Of a DNA stretch of 64,000 nucleotides, positions 8,404-17,301 are shown piece by piece. Numbering within the stretch: the first letter of the stretch is position 1; the number at the start of each line of letters is the position of its first letter. The notes below the pieces were generated by a model that was given only the letters and a program-made list of their open reading frames with translations, ran no database searches and had not been told where the DNA came from. Location: NCBI GenBank assembly GCA_963771595.1, contig CAVYUC010000007.1, positions 376,463 to 440,462 of the forward strand, in the 5' to 3' direction. A program made the position numbers and the translations under genes. The DNA comes from CAVYUC01 sp963771595. Lineage in GTDB: Bacteria > Bacteroidota > Bacteroidia > Bacteroidales > Prolixibacteraceae.

Positions 8404-11268
8404 TTAAAGTTCGTTTTTAAGAAATTTTGCCGTATACGATTTTTTTGATTTGGCCACTTTTTCAGGTTCGCCGGTGGTAAGTATAATCCCGCCGTGTTTG
8501 CCGCCCTCGGGTCCCAAATCAATAATATGATCGGCAACTTTTATAACATCCATGTTATGTTCGATAACGATGACCGTATTTCCGCGATCTACCAATTTAT
8601 TTAAAACTTCAAGCAGCACCCGGATATCCTCGAAATGAAGCCCGGTGGTTGGTTCATCCAGAATATAAAGAGTCTGGCCGGTATCGCGTTTGGCCAGTTC
8701 CGTCGCAAGTTTAACACGCTGAGATTCACCGCCCGACAAAGTAGTGGATGACTGCCCAAGCGTGATGTAGCCAAGACCCACCTCCTGCAACGTTTTCAGT
8801 TTTACAGCAATGGCGGGAATGTTTTCAAAAAATTCCACACCCTGGTTTATGGTCATATCCAGCACATCGCTGATTGACTTTCCTTTATAACGAATTTCAA
8901 GGGTTTCGCGGTTGTATCGTTTCCCGTTACATTTGTCGCAATGCACATACACATCGGGCAAAAAATTCATTTCAATAAGTTTTAAACCTCCGCCCTGGCA
9001 TTCTTCACACCGCCCACCTTTAACATTGAATGAAAAACGGCCTGGTTTGTACCCCCTGATTTTGGCTTCGGGCAATTGGGTAAACAAAGCCCTGATGTCA
9101 GTAAAAACACCGGTATATGTTACCGGGTTGGAACGCGGAGTGCGGCCAATCGGCGACTGATCAACACGGATTACCTTGTCCACATCGTCAAATCCTTTTA
9201 CTGATTTGTACGGCAACGGATCTTTTACTGATTTATAAAAATGCTGACTTAAAATAGGTTGCAATGTTTCGTTGATAAGCGTGGATTTGCCGCTTCCCGA
9301 AACACCGGTTACACAAATGAATTTTCCCAACGGAATTTCGAGTGTTACATTTTTGAGGTTATTGCCGGTGCAGCCGCTAATTACAAGCGATTTGCCGTTT
9401 CCTTTTCGCCGGACCTGCGGAACTTCTATTTGCTTGCGGTTGTTCAGATAATCAGCTGTTAACGTGTTGCTTTTCAGCACATCCTCCGGTTTTCCCGAAG
9501 CAACCACTTCGCCTCCGTGCCTGCCGGCAAATGGTCCCATATCAATCAGGTAATCAGCATTCATCATGGTTTCCTTGTCGTGTTCCACCACAATTACCGA
9601 ATTACCGGAGTCGCGGAGTTTTTGCAGCGCCATTATCAATTTCAGGTTGTCGCGGTGATGCAGCCCAATGCTGGGTTCATCGAGAATATACAGAACATTT
9701 ACCAGTTGCGAGCCAATCTGTGTCGCCAACCTGATTCGTTGTGATTCGCCACCGGAAAGACTTTGCGCAGTGCGATCGAGCGCCAGGTAATTCAATCCTA
9801 CTCCAAGCATAAATCCAAGACGGTCGCGGATTTCCTTAATAACTTCTGTACCTATTTTCTGTTGCCGTTCACTCAGGCGGTTTTCCAGCCCCTCCATCCA
9901 CGCGCCCAGTTCCGTTAAATCCAATTGTGCCAGTTCCGAAATATTTTTGCCATCAATTTTAAAATGCAGCGACTCTTTTTTCAAGCGCATTCCATTACAT
10001 TCAGGACAAACAGTTGTTTTTACAAACTGATTTGCCCATTTCTGCGCTTTTTTCGAAGGATTATCTTCCCTCTGGCTGTCGATATATTTTACCACTCCTT
10101 CGTACGACATCATATAATTCATGCTGCCGCCCAATGGCGTGTTTTTTAACTGAATGCGCTCATTGGTGCCAAAAAGCACTTCGTTCAAACCTTCTTCCGA
10201 AATATCATTAACCGGTGTTTTTAGCGTGAAACCATGCCGTTCGCCCAATGCTTCTATCTGCCAGAATATCAATGTATTTTTATAGGCTCCCAAAGGGGCA
10301 ATTCCGCCTTTTCCGATACTTTTACTTTTATCGGGGACAATTTTATCGAGGTCGATTTCGCTGATGCGGCCCAGTCCGTTGCACCGCGGGCAGGCACCTT
10401 GCGGCGAATTGAACGAAAAATTATGCGGCGCCGGTTCATTGTAGGAAATGCCAGTGGTTGGGCACATCAGCAACCGGCTGTAATATTTTACATTGCCCGA
10501 ATCGTGATCCATGATCATCAGAATTCCATGGCCATGTTTCATCGCGGTTTGTATGCTTTCCTTAAGCCGTTTGTGGCTGCCATTTTCCACCACCAGCTTA
10601 TCAATTACAATTTCAATAAAATGGTTTTTATACCGATCAACCCTGTGGTTATGTTTTACTTCGGTAATTTCGCCATCTATCCGCGCATATAAAAACCCTT
10701 TCCGCCTGATTTGCTCAAACAACTCGCGGTAATGCCCTTTGCGGCCTTTAACTACCGGAGCCAGAATATTAATGCGTTTCCCTGAAAAATCATTTTCTAT
10801 CAGACGAAGGATCTTTTCTTCGGAATACTTTACCATTTTCTCGCCCGTATTGTACGAAAAAGCTTCGGCAGCCCGGGCATACAGCAGCCGCAGAAAATCA
10901 TATATTTCAGTAACTGTACCAACTGTTGACCGTGGATTGCGAGTGGTTATTTTTTGTTCAATGGAAATTACAGGACTTAAACCGGTGATTTTATCCACAT
11001 CGGGGCGTTCCATGTTTCCAAGAAACGATCGCGCATAAGCTGAAAACGTTTCAATGTAACGGCGTTGTCCTTCAGCATAAATTGTATCGAATGCCAGGGA
11101 TGATTTGCCGCTTCCACTCAAACCGGTAATAACTGTTAACTTGTTTCGCGGAATTTCAACATCGATATTTTTAAGGTTGTGAACGCGTGCGCCGTGCACT
11201 ATAACTTTTTCTTGTCCGTCTAATTCTTCTGAAATTATCTCAGGATGGCTTTTAACTAAATTCTGCAT
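8404..11268 (-). CDS. uvrA: UvrABC excision nuclease subunit A
   Basis: This 954-residue ATPase scans DNA for damage with UvrB and starts nucleotide excision repair. It carries two ABC cassettes, with Walker A G-L-S-G-S-G-K-S-S near residue 50, signatures L-S-G-G-E-S-Q-R twice, and a second Walker A G-V-S-G-S-G-K-S-T near 660. The C-terminal zinc module is complete (C-E-E-C and C-D-K-C). The first zinc module has C-P-T-T followed by C-P-R-C, so one of its four cysteines is replaced, as I recall for other Bacteroidota UvrA proteins. I chose the ATG at 11268; a TTG two codons upstream overlaps the preceding stop. Confidence 0.95.
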   Translation of the reverse strand: MQNLVKSHPEIISEELDGQEKVIVHGARVHNLKNIDVEIPRNKLTVITGLSGSGKSSLAFDTIYAEGQRRYIETFSAYARSFLGNMERPDVDKITGLSPVISIEQKITTRNPRSTVGTVTEIYDFLRLLYARAAEAFSYNTGEKMVKYSEEKILRLIENDFSGKRINILAPVVKGRKGHYRELFEQIRRKGFLYARIDGEITEVKHNHRVDRYKNHFIEIVIDKLVVENGSHKRLKESIQTAMKHGHGILMIMDHDSGNVKYYSRLLMCPTTGISYNEPAPHNFSFNSPQGACPRCNGLGRISEIDLDKIVPDKSKSIGKGGIAPLGAYKNTLIFWQIEALGERHGFTLKTPVNDISEEGLNEVLFGTNERIQLKNTPLGGSMNYMMSYEGVVKYIDSQREDNPSKKAQKWANQFVKTTVCPECNGMRLKKESLHFKIDGKNISELAQLDLTELGAWMEGLENRLSERQQKIGTEVIKEIRDRLGFMLGVGLNYLALDRTAQSLSGGESQRIRLATQIGSQLVNVLYILDEPSIGLHHRDNLKLIMALQKLRDSGNSVIVVEHDKETMMNADYLIDMGPFAGRHGGEVVASGKPEDVLKSNTLTADYLNNRKQIEVPQVRRKGNGKSLVISGCTGNNLKNVTLEIPLGKFICVTGVSGSGKSTLINETLQPILSQHFYKSVKDPLPYKSVKGFDDVDKVIRVDQSPIGRTPRSNPVTYTGVFTDIRALFTQLPEAKIRGYKPGRFSFNVKGGRCEECQGGGLKLIEMNFLPDVYVHCDKCNGKRYNRETLEIRYKGKSISDVLDMTINQGVEFFENIPAIAVKLKTLQEVGLGYITLGQSSTTLSGGESQRVKLATELAKRDTGQTLYILDEPTTGLHFEDIRVLLEVLNKLVDRGNTVIVIEHNMDVIKVADHIIDLGPEGGKHGGIILTTGEPEKVAKSKKSYTAKFLKNEL

Positions 11269-11270
11269 GT

Positions 11271-12203
11271 TCAACTTTGTCCCGTCAGATTTAAGATGGG
11301 AATTTTAATTACGTATTTTTTACCTGCCGGATTGGTCAGATAGCTTTGGCGAAGCCAGGGATTAAATTCTTTAAGTAACTTATAATTTATTCCGTATTGG
11401 TGGGCAAAATCGGCAAAATCAGTTACCGGCGTTTTTATTTCCACCTCTTTTGTCGGAATAAGCGGATATTTTTCCTCTTCTGAAATATCAAAATTATACT
11501 TTTTTGGATTCTCCAAAATCAGTTTTAAAGCGATAATCCTGTAAACATACCGCTGCGTTTCCGAGACAAACAGCAAATCGTAATAGGTTTCGCTTTTCTG
11601 GCGCTCCATCTGCCGCTCAACCCCTCTCATTCCGGCATTATAAGAAGCGGCAACCATGGTCCAGTCGCCATATTTTTCATAAGCATCTTTTAAATATTTG
11701 CAGGCGGCATAAGTTGCTTTTTCCACATGATAACGCTCATCTACTTCATTATTTATTTCGAGGCCGTAATCTTTTGCAGTGCCGGTCATAAACTGCCAGA
11801 AACCAATGGCGCCGGCATAGGAAACCGCACTTGGATCGAGGGAACTTTCGGCAACAGCAAGATATTTAAAGTCGTCGGGAATTCCCTGTTCCTTTAAAAT
11901 TGGCTCAATGATGGAAAAATAGCGTGGCGCCAGTTTTATTAACCGGATAGTTTGTGAATGAAAATAAGAATTGACTATCAATTCGCGATCGAGAGATTCC
12001 ACCACATCAAAACGCTCAAGGGGAACCCGTTCGCCGGCAAAAGTTGCCAAATGGGGAATCTCGACTGACTTGAACATTGTCTTCGATTCCACAATTATCT
12101 TTTCAGATTCTGGCTTTGCAGAACCAATAAGCATGAAAATTATCACGGTATTTAAAACAACTACTGCCGGTAACAAAATCTCCCACCACCTTTTCTTTTT
12201 CAT
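11271..12203 (-). CDS. Membrane-anchored lytic transglycosylase (SLT domain)
   Basis: This protein of about 310 residues has an N-terminal anchor (R-W-W-E-I-L-L-P-A-V-V-V) and a periplasmic goose-lysozyme-like SLT domain at about residues 75-230. The catalytic Glu is in A-E-S-S-L-D-P, followed by the family motifs A-I-G-F-W-Q-F-M and A-A-S-Y-N-A-G. Such enzymes cleave peptidoglycan to 1,6-anhydro products. The C-terminal part resembles a LysM-like or MltD-type tail. The stop lies 2 nt before the uvrA ATG, so they are probably cotranscribed. An ATG 7 codons upstream (12224) is an alternative start. Confidence 0.88.
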   Translation of the reverse strand: MKKKRWWEILLPAVVVLNTVIIFMLIGSAKPESEKIIVESKTMFKSVEIPHLATFAGERVPLERFDVVESLDRELIVNSYFHSQTIRLIKLAPRYFSIIEPILKEQGIPDDFKYLAVAESSLDPSAVSYAGAIGFWQFMTGTAKDYGLEINNEVDERYHVEKATYAACKYLKDAYEKYGDWTMVAASYNAGMRGVERQMERQKSETYYDLLFVSETQRYVYRIIALKLILENPKKYNFDISEEEKYPLIPTKEVEIKTPVTDFADFAHQYGINYKLLKEFNPWLRQSYLTNPAGKKYVIKIPILNLTGQS

Positions 12204-12300
12204 ATTGTCTTCAGTATTTAGCATACAAAAATACATTTTTAGCTGCTGTTTTACAACGAAAAATAAATGCAATTATCACAGGATTTAAAACTATTTTTTG

Positions 12301-12329
12301 AAAAAAAGTCTGTTGAAAATTAACAACAG
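12301..12329 (-). terminator. Likely terminator of the DUF2975-Xre operon
   Basis: On the minus strand CTGTTG / CAACAG forms a 6-bp stem with an 8-nt loop, followed by ACTTTTTTT. It lies 70 nt after the HTH gene. Confidence 0.6.
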
Positions 12330-12399
12330 GAAGTAATCAAAAACTGTTCCGCACTTTTGCTTTCTTCAAACACCTCCTTCATAAACGTTATTACCATCA

Positions 12400-12609
12400 T
12401 TAATCTTCGTGCACAAATTCGAGTATATCGCCCGGCTGACAATCCAGTGCTTTACAAATAGCATCGAGCGTACTAAAACGCACGGCTCTGGCTTTTCCTG
12501 TTTTTAATATGGAAAGATTGGCCATTGTAATATCTACTTTTTCGGCCAGTTCCTGAAGCTGCATTTTACGGCGGGCCAGCATTACATCAAGGTTTACAAC
12601 TATTGGCAT
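12400..12609 (-). CDS. Small Xre/Cro-type HTH regulator (YozG-like)
   Basis: This 69-residue protein is a single helix-turn-helix domain. The recognition region reads L-A-E-K-V-D-I-T-M-A-N-L-S-I-L-K-T-G-K, followed by a conserved tail D-A-I-C-K-A-L-D-C-Q-P-G-D-I-L. It starts two nt after the stop of the DUF2975 membrane gene. This gene pair recurs in many bacteria, and I infer a membrane-linked, self-regulating unit. A symmetric palindrome array upstream of the pair is a candidate operator. Confidence 0.87.
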   Translation of the reverse strand: MPIVVNLDVMLARRKMQLQELAEKVDITMANLSILKTGKARAVRFSTLDAICKALDCQPGDILEFVHED

Positions 12610-12611
12610 AA

Positions 12612-13142
12612 TTAAACAGTTAGTTGGTTTTCTTCCTGAATTTCAATTCCCCGTTTGTAAATCTGGGAAACAATATAAATTATTCCTGACAGAAAAAGAA
12701 ACTCGTTTCCAACGCCGAACTCTCCAATATCCAGGTTTAACTGCTTTGAAAGAAGTTCGATAGCAATTCTTCCGGTAAAACTTAAAGCCCAGATTACAAT
12801 TAAACTAAACGTGATTTTTTCCAGCTTTTTTGCCAGTTCAATTGAAAAAGGAGTTTTGAGGTTTATTTTTAAAAATAACTCAATTACGATGTACCAAATA
12901 TGAACTTTGACAGCAGATATTAAAACAGCCAAAAACATCAAGGAATTAAAATACCAAATGTTGAATTGCCTGAGTTGAAAAAAGTTTTCATTAATTTCAT
13001 AAAATTTGCTGGCCAAATCCGGATTTTTGAAGCTAATAAGAAAAGAAGCTATCCGGCTTCCGCACTCCATCGAAAATCCAATTAACACAATCCAGGCAAC
13101 TATTTTTAAAACCGTTAAAATCTTTTCTGTTTTAGTTTTCAT
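12612..13142 (-). CDS. DUF2975 family membrane protein
   Basis: This protein of about 176 residues has four hydrophobic segments (about 10-30, 60-80, 105-130, 140-160) and the layout of DUF2975 proteins, which are nearly always followed by a small Xre regulator as here. The start M-K-T-K-T-E-K-I-L at 13142 gives a short basic N-terminus before the first helix; an in-frame ATG 8 codons upstream is less convincing. Function is unknown. The pairing suggests it signals to, or is controlled by, the downstream HTH protein. Confidence 0.82.
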   Translation of the reverse strand: MKTKTEKILTVLKIVAWIVLIGFSMECGSRIASFLISFKNPDLASKFYEINENFFQLRQFNIWYFNSLMFLAVLISAVKVHIWYIVIELFLKINLKTPFSIELAKKLEKITFSLIVIWALSFTGRIAIELLSKQLNLDIGEFGVGNEFLFLSGIIYIVSQIYKRGIEIQEENQLTV

Positions 13143-13167
13143 CTTTTTTAATTTAATCATCAACAAA

Positions 13168-13210
13168 TATCGATAATTTTTTATTGAAATTCAATAAATG
13201 TTTATCGATA
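13168..13210. promoter_or_regulatory. Symmetric operator-like palindrome array upstream of DUF2975-Xre
   Basis: The perfect palindrome TTATTGAAATTCAATAA (13181-13197) is flanked by two copies of the 8-bp palindrome TATCGATA (13168-13175 and 13203-13210). The flanking copies are centred exactly 17.5 bp either side of it. It starts 26 bp upstream of the DUF2975 start codon and is a good candidate binding site for the Xre protein. Confidence 0.6.
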
Positions 13211-13344
13211 ATTAATACAAATTAAATTCAACAGGATAAAATTCTTACCCGGCAGAAATTCCGGTATTACAAAAATCTAATGTATGTTTTAATAATAAAA
13301 AAAGAGTCACAAATTATTCATCTGCAACTCTCTGATAGTCAGGG

Positions 13345-13418
13345 TGGAGAATATCGGAATCGAACCGATGACCTTTTGACTGCCAGTCAAACGCTCTAGC
13401 CAACTGAGCTAATCCCCC
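13345..13418 (-). tRNA. tRNA-Ala (GGC)
   Basis: A 74-nt cloverleaf on the minus strand has a TTTGA/TCAAA anticodon stem and the loop CTGGCAG, giving anticodon GGC. The acceptor stem carries the G3:U70 wobble pair that defines alanine identity, with discriminator A73. The terminal CCA is not fully encoded. Confidence 0.95.
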
Positions 13419-13583
13419 ATTTGAGGCTGCAAATATAAAAAAAATACATTTTATCCTTATCAAAATTTCATAAATGGTAAAGTTTTTGTTGTATTTTTAT
13501 TTGGAATAACTGAGTAACACGACGTTCATGAACAGAGTTCATAGCAAGTGTGCAACTTGATTTATTAAATACAAAAAATTTGA

Positions 13584-13613
13584 TTTGTGAATACCAATTA
13601 TTTTTTATCTTTA
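13584..13613 (+). promoter_or_regulatory. Candidate promoter of the TonB gene
   Basis: TTTG (13584-13587) is followed after 18 nt by TATCTTTA (13606-13613), close to the Bacteroidetes consensus. The leader would be about 50 nt. Confidence 0.5.
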
Positions 13614-13666
13614 AGCCCCTCAAAAAGGGTTGAAATTTGAAGTAAATAATTTTAAAAAACGATAAC

Positions 13667-14356
13667 ATGGAAGTCAAAAAATCACCAAAAGCTGATCTGG
13701 AAAACAAAAGGAATACTTTCCTGCTGTTAGGATTGGTTGTTGCACTGGGAATCACCCTGGTTGCCTTCGAATGGAACACCAAGCCTACAAAAGCTTCAGA
13801 TCTGGGACAAATTCAAACACAGGAAGTAGAAGAAGAAATTATTCCGATTACCCGCGAACAGGAAGTTAAACCACCGCCACCACCGCCACCACCAAAAGTT
13901 GTTGAGGTGTTGAATATAGTAGACGATGATGTGGAAATTGAAGATGAACTTCAGATTGATGATACAGAAGCCGATGATGAAACAATGATTGATGTTAAAC
14001 CGGTTATCGTAGCTGCAGAAGAAGAAGAGGAAGAAGACACACAGGTATTTTTCATTGTAGAAGATATGCCGGAGTTTCCCGGAGGAGATTTGGCATTGCG
14101 CAAATACATTGCAAATGCTATTAAATACCCTGTAATTGCACAGGAAAATGGAATTCAGGGAAAAGTTTACGTTACTTTTGTTGTTGACAAAGATGGTAGT
14201 GTTTCTGATGCAAGAATTGCAAGGGGAGTTGACCCGTCGCTCGACAAAGAAGCCCTGCGTGTGGTAAATGCACTTCCGAAATGGAAACCAGGAAAACAAC
14301 GTGGTAAACCGGTTCGTGTATCCTATACTGTGCCGATTAATTTCGTACTGCAATAA
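13667..14356 (+). CDS. Energy transducer TonB
   Basis: This 229-residue protein has one N-terminal membrane helix (about 18-33), then a periplasmic spacer with eight consecutive prolines near residue 70 and long acidic runs. The C-terminal TonB domain (about 130-229) has the Bacteroidota motif P-E-F-P-G-G-D at its start and W-K-P-G-K-Q-R-G-K-P-V near the end. It would couple the proton motive force to TonB-dependent outer-membrane receptors through ExbB/ExbD, which are not in this window. It is monocistronic: it has its own promoter-like site and a strong terminator. Confidence 0.93.
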   Translation: MEVKKSPKADLENKRNTFLLLGLVVALGITLVAFEWNTKPTKASDLGQIQTQEVEEEIIPITREQEVKPPPPPPPPKVVEVLNIVDDDVEIEDELQIDDTEADDETMIDVKPVIVAAEEEEEEDTQVFFIVEDMPEFPGGDLALRKYIANAIKYPVIAQENGIQGKVYVTFVVDKDGSVSDARIARGVDPSLDKEALRVVNALPKWKPGKQRGKPVRVSYTVPINFVLQ

Positions 14357-14376
14357 TTAGATATTACATAATTCTA

Positions 14377-14411
14377 TACTCCTGATCCAGATTTGGGTCA
14401 GGAGTTTTTTA
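14377..14411 (+). terminator. Intrinsic terminator after the TonB gene
   Basis: ACTCCTGA and TCAGGAGT form the stem of a hairpin followed by TTTTTT, 20 nt after the stop codon. Confidence 0.85.
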
Positions 14412-14457
14412 TGATATCATATTCATATTCCCCTGAACAAAAAAATAAAAAAATAAA

Positions 14458-15663
14458 ATGATAGAAACTGCTCCGGAAACTGAAAAAGCTGTTTTGGTTG
14501 GACTAATATACAACCAGGATGAAAAGCAGGCCATGGAATACCTCGATGAACTTGAGTTTCTTGCGGATACTGCAGGCGCTGTGGTATTAAAAAAATTTAC
14601 GCAGCGGCTCGATGTACCTAATGTTTCAACATTTGTAGGGCCGGGCAAGCTTGAGGAAATAGGGAATTTCATTAAAGTAGTGGAAGCCGATACCATTATT
14701 TTTGACGACGAACTTACTCCCACCCAACTTCGGAATATTGAGCGCCAGCTGGAATGTAAAGTACTTGATCGCACCAATCTCATTCTTGATATTTTTGCCC
14801 GTCGCGCAAAAACAGCACACGCAAAAACTCAGGTTGAACTGGCACAATACCAGTACATGTTGCCGCGCCTTACCAGATTGTGGACTCACCTTGAACGGCA
14901 GCGTGGTGGCATTGGAATGCGTGGCCCGGGGGAAACGCAGATTGAAACCGACCGCCGGATAATTCTCGACAAAATTGCCCGGTTGAAAGAACAACTCAAA
15001 AAAATAGATAAACAAAAGGCTACGCAGCGCAAAAACCGTGGAAAAATGGTACGCGTTGCACTGGTGGGTTACACCAACGTAGGAAAATCAACAATTATGA
15101 ATGTGATGGCAAAATCGGAAGTTTTTGCTGAAAACAAACTTTTTGCAACTCTCGATACCACAGTCAGAAAAGTGGTTGTTAAAAATATCCCTTTCCTGCT
15201 GGCCGATACCGTTGGTTTTATTCGTAAACTGCCACATGATCTGGTGGAATCTTTCAAATCGACACTTGACGAAGTTCGCGAAGCTGATATTTTATTGCAT
15301 GTTGTTGATATTTCACATCCGGGATTCGAAGAACAGATTGAAACGGTGAATCAAACACTGGAGGAAATTGAATCAAATGACAAACCAACAATTTACGTAT
15401 TCAACAAAATTGATGCTTTTTCTTATGTTGAAAAAGAACAGGATGATTTGACTCCGCGAACGAAGGAAAATATCAGCCTCGAGGAATGGGAAAATTCATG
15501 GATGGCCAAAAACAACACACCTTCCTTGTTTATTTCGGCAACCCAAAAGGAAAATATAGAAGATTTCAAAAATCTATTGTACGAAGAGGTAAAGAAAATA
15601 CATTCCCAACGCTTTCCGTACAACGATTATCTTTATGATACTTCCTGGGAAGAAGAGGGTTGA
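14458..15663 (+). CDS. hflX: GTPase HflX
   Basis: This 401-residue ribosome-associated GTPase splits stalled or heat-damaged ribosomes. The N-terminal HflX domain includes the signature G-P-G-K-L-E-E-I (about 61) and the glycine-rich R-G-G-I-G-M-R-G-P-G-E-T-Q (about 157). The G domain follows, with G1 G-Y-T-N-V-G-K-S, G3 D-T-V-G-F and G4 N-K-I-D. Length is normal. Its last 31 nt overlap the 3' end of the convergent GNAT-nitrilase gene. Confidence 0.95.
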   Translation: MIETAPETEKAVLVGLIYNQDEKQAMEYLDELEFLADTAGAVVLKKFTQRLDVPNVSTFVGPGKLEEIGNFIKVVEADTIIFDDELTPTQLRNIERQLECKVLDRTNLILDIFARRAKTAHAKTQVELAQYQYMLPRLTRLWTHLERQRGGIGMRGPGETQIETDRRIILDKIARLKEQLKKIDKQKATQRKNRGKMVRVALVGYTNVGKSTIMNVMAKSEVFAENKLFATLDTTVRKVVVKNIPFLLADTVGFIRKLPHDLVESFKSTLDEVREADILLHVVDISHPGFEEQIETVNQTLEEIESNDKPTIYVFNKIDAFSYVEKEQDDLTPRTKENISLEEWENSWMAKNNTPSLFISATQKENIEDFKNLLYEEVKKIHSQRFPYNDYLYDTSWEEEG

Positions 15664-17210
15664 AAATCTCCCTTCTTCTCTTGGCTTCTGTCTGTCAGGC
15701 AAACCGAATACAAATCGGTGCGGCGGTCTTTAAGATTTCGCACTGAACCAAAGGTGTGCAGTTCTTTTAGCAAATCCAAATCAACATCGGCAACCAAAAT
15801 CATTTCGGTATTTGGTGTTGCCTCAGCTTTAATTCCGGTAGTTGGAAAAGGAAAATCACATGGAGTAAACACCACTGCCTGTGCAAATTGAATATCCATA
15901 TTTTCTACCTTAGGAAGGTTGCCAACAGAACCTGCAATGGCTACGTAACATTCATTTTCGATGGCGCGGGCACGTGCACAATATCGAACACGGGAATAAC
16001 CATTTTGAGTATCGGTCAGAAAAGGAACAAACAGAATATTCATTCCCTGCTCGGCAAGCAACCGTGAAAGTTCAGGAAATTCAACATCATAACATATTAA
16101 AACCCCAACCGGACCGCAGTCGGTTTCAAACACTTTTATTACATCGCCTCCCGACAATCCCCAGGTTTTAATTTCATCGGGTGTAATATGTATTTTCTGA
16201 TACGTTTCGTAAGTACCGTTTCTTCTGCATAAATACCCGGTGTTGTATAGTTTGTCATCATGAATGAGAGGAAAACTTCCGGTCACAATATTAATGTTAT
16301 ACGTAATTGCCAGATTTAAAAAGCGCTCCCTTATTTCATCGGTATATTCTGCCAGTTTCCTGATTGCATCGGCGTATCCAAGGTGGTTGTAATCAGCCAT
16401 CAGTGGCGCATTAAAATATTCAGGAAAAAGAATAAAATCGCTTTTGTAGCTTGCAACAGCATCCACAAAATATTCAACCTGTGTAAAAAGTTCGTCGATA
16501 TTGGAGTAAAGCCGCATCTGCCACTGAATTAAACCTAGCCGGACTACCGATTTATAGCTCACCGCCTTATCTGAAGTTTTCTGGTAATAAATGTTATCCC
16601 ACTGCAGCAAAACCGCATATTCTTTCGATTCTTTGTCTCCCGGCATATACCCTTTCAACACCTTCTTCACATGAAAATCATTGGAAAGTTGAAAATTCAG
16701 AGTTGGATCATGAATCTCTTTATATTTTACCTTCTGAATGTACTCCTTTGGGGAAAGCTCGGCTGAATATTTGTGGTAATGCGGAATACGGCCCCCAAAA
16801 ACAATCGCCCTCAGGTTTAGATTTTCGCATAACTCTTTCCGTGCATCGTAAAGACGCCGGCCCAGTCGCAATCCCCGGTAATCAGGCCGGATAAAAACAT
16901 CAATTCCATAAAGGGTATTTCCTCTTGGATTATGAGTATTGAACGTGTATTTGCCCGTTATTTCTTCGTAAGTATGATCGTCTCCAAAAAGTTCGTATTT
17001 TATAATTATTGACAAAGCCGATCCCACCACCACATCATCCACTACAATTGCAAGCTGCCCCTCCGGAAACAGCCGGATTAACTTGCGGATATCCTTTTCT
17101 TCCCAATGTTCTTCAGGCCAGTTGGCATATGCTTCTTCCAGCGACATGCGCAACTCTTCATAATCATTTATTTTTAGTTGCCTTAATTCAACTTTTCCTA
17201 TATTTTCCAT
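15633..17210 (-). CDS. GNAT acetyltransferase fused to a nitrilase-superfamily amidohydrolase
   Basis: This 525-residue two-domain protein begins with a GNAT domain (about 1-190), with the acetyl-CoA loop R-P-D-Y-R-G-L-R-L-G-R-R near residue 109. It continues with a carbon-nitrogen hydrolase domain (about 222-500) that has the full Glu264 (F-P-E), Lys339 and Cys373 (C-Y-D-V-E-F-P-E) triad. The nitrilase part should cleave an amide or nitrile. The fusion suggests N-acetylation and deamidation of the same amine-containing metabolite. The architecture is known in bacteria but its substrate is not something I can state. The 3' end overlaps hflX convergently by 31 nt. Confidence 0.9.
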   Translation of the reverse strand: MENIGKVELRQLKINDYEELRMSLEEAYANWPEEHWEEKDIRKLIRLFPEGQLAIVVDDVVVGSALSIIIKYELFGDDHTYEEITGKYTFNTHNPRGNTLYGIDVFIRPDYRGLRLGRRLYDARKELCENLNLRAIVFGGRIPHYHKYSAELSPKEYIQKVKYKEIHDPTLNFQLSNDFHVKKVLKGYMPGDKESKEYAVLLQWDNIYYQKTSDKAVSYKSVVRLGLIQWQMRLYSNIDELFTQVEYFVDAVASYKSDFILFPEYFNAPLMADYNHLGYADAIRKLAEYTDEIRERFLNLAITYNINIVTGSFPLIHDDKLYNTGYLCRRNGTYETYQKIHITPDEIKTWGLSGGDVIKVFETDCGPVGVLICYDVEFPELSRLLAEQGMNILFVPFLTDTQNGYSRVRYCARARAIENECYVAIAGSVGNLPKVENMDIQFAQAVVFTPCDFPFPTTGIKAEATPNTEMILVADVDLDLLKELHTFGSVRNLKDRRTDLYSVCLTDRSQEKKGDFQPSSSQEVS

Positions 17211-17246
17211 ATAAAACCTGTGTATTTAAAAATTCACATTAATATA

Positions 17247-17270
17247 TAAAAAAAGCCCGGTTGCCGGGCT
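17247..17270 (-). terminator. Intrinsic terminator after asd
   Basis: AGCCCGG-TTG-CCGGGCT is a 7-bp GC-rich stem. On the minus strand it is followed by TTTTTTT, 30 nt beyond the asd stop. Confidence 0.88.
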
Positions 17271-17301
17271 CTATTTCAAATAAAAACCATAAACTCTTTA
17301 A

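Noticed and set aside
8912..11038. Several plus-strand open frames of 65-152 codons opposite uvrA
   Set aside because: They are shadows of the strongly conserved uvrA coding strand and lack initiation signals or recognisable domains.
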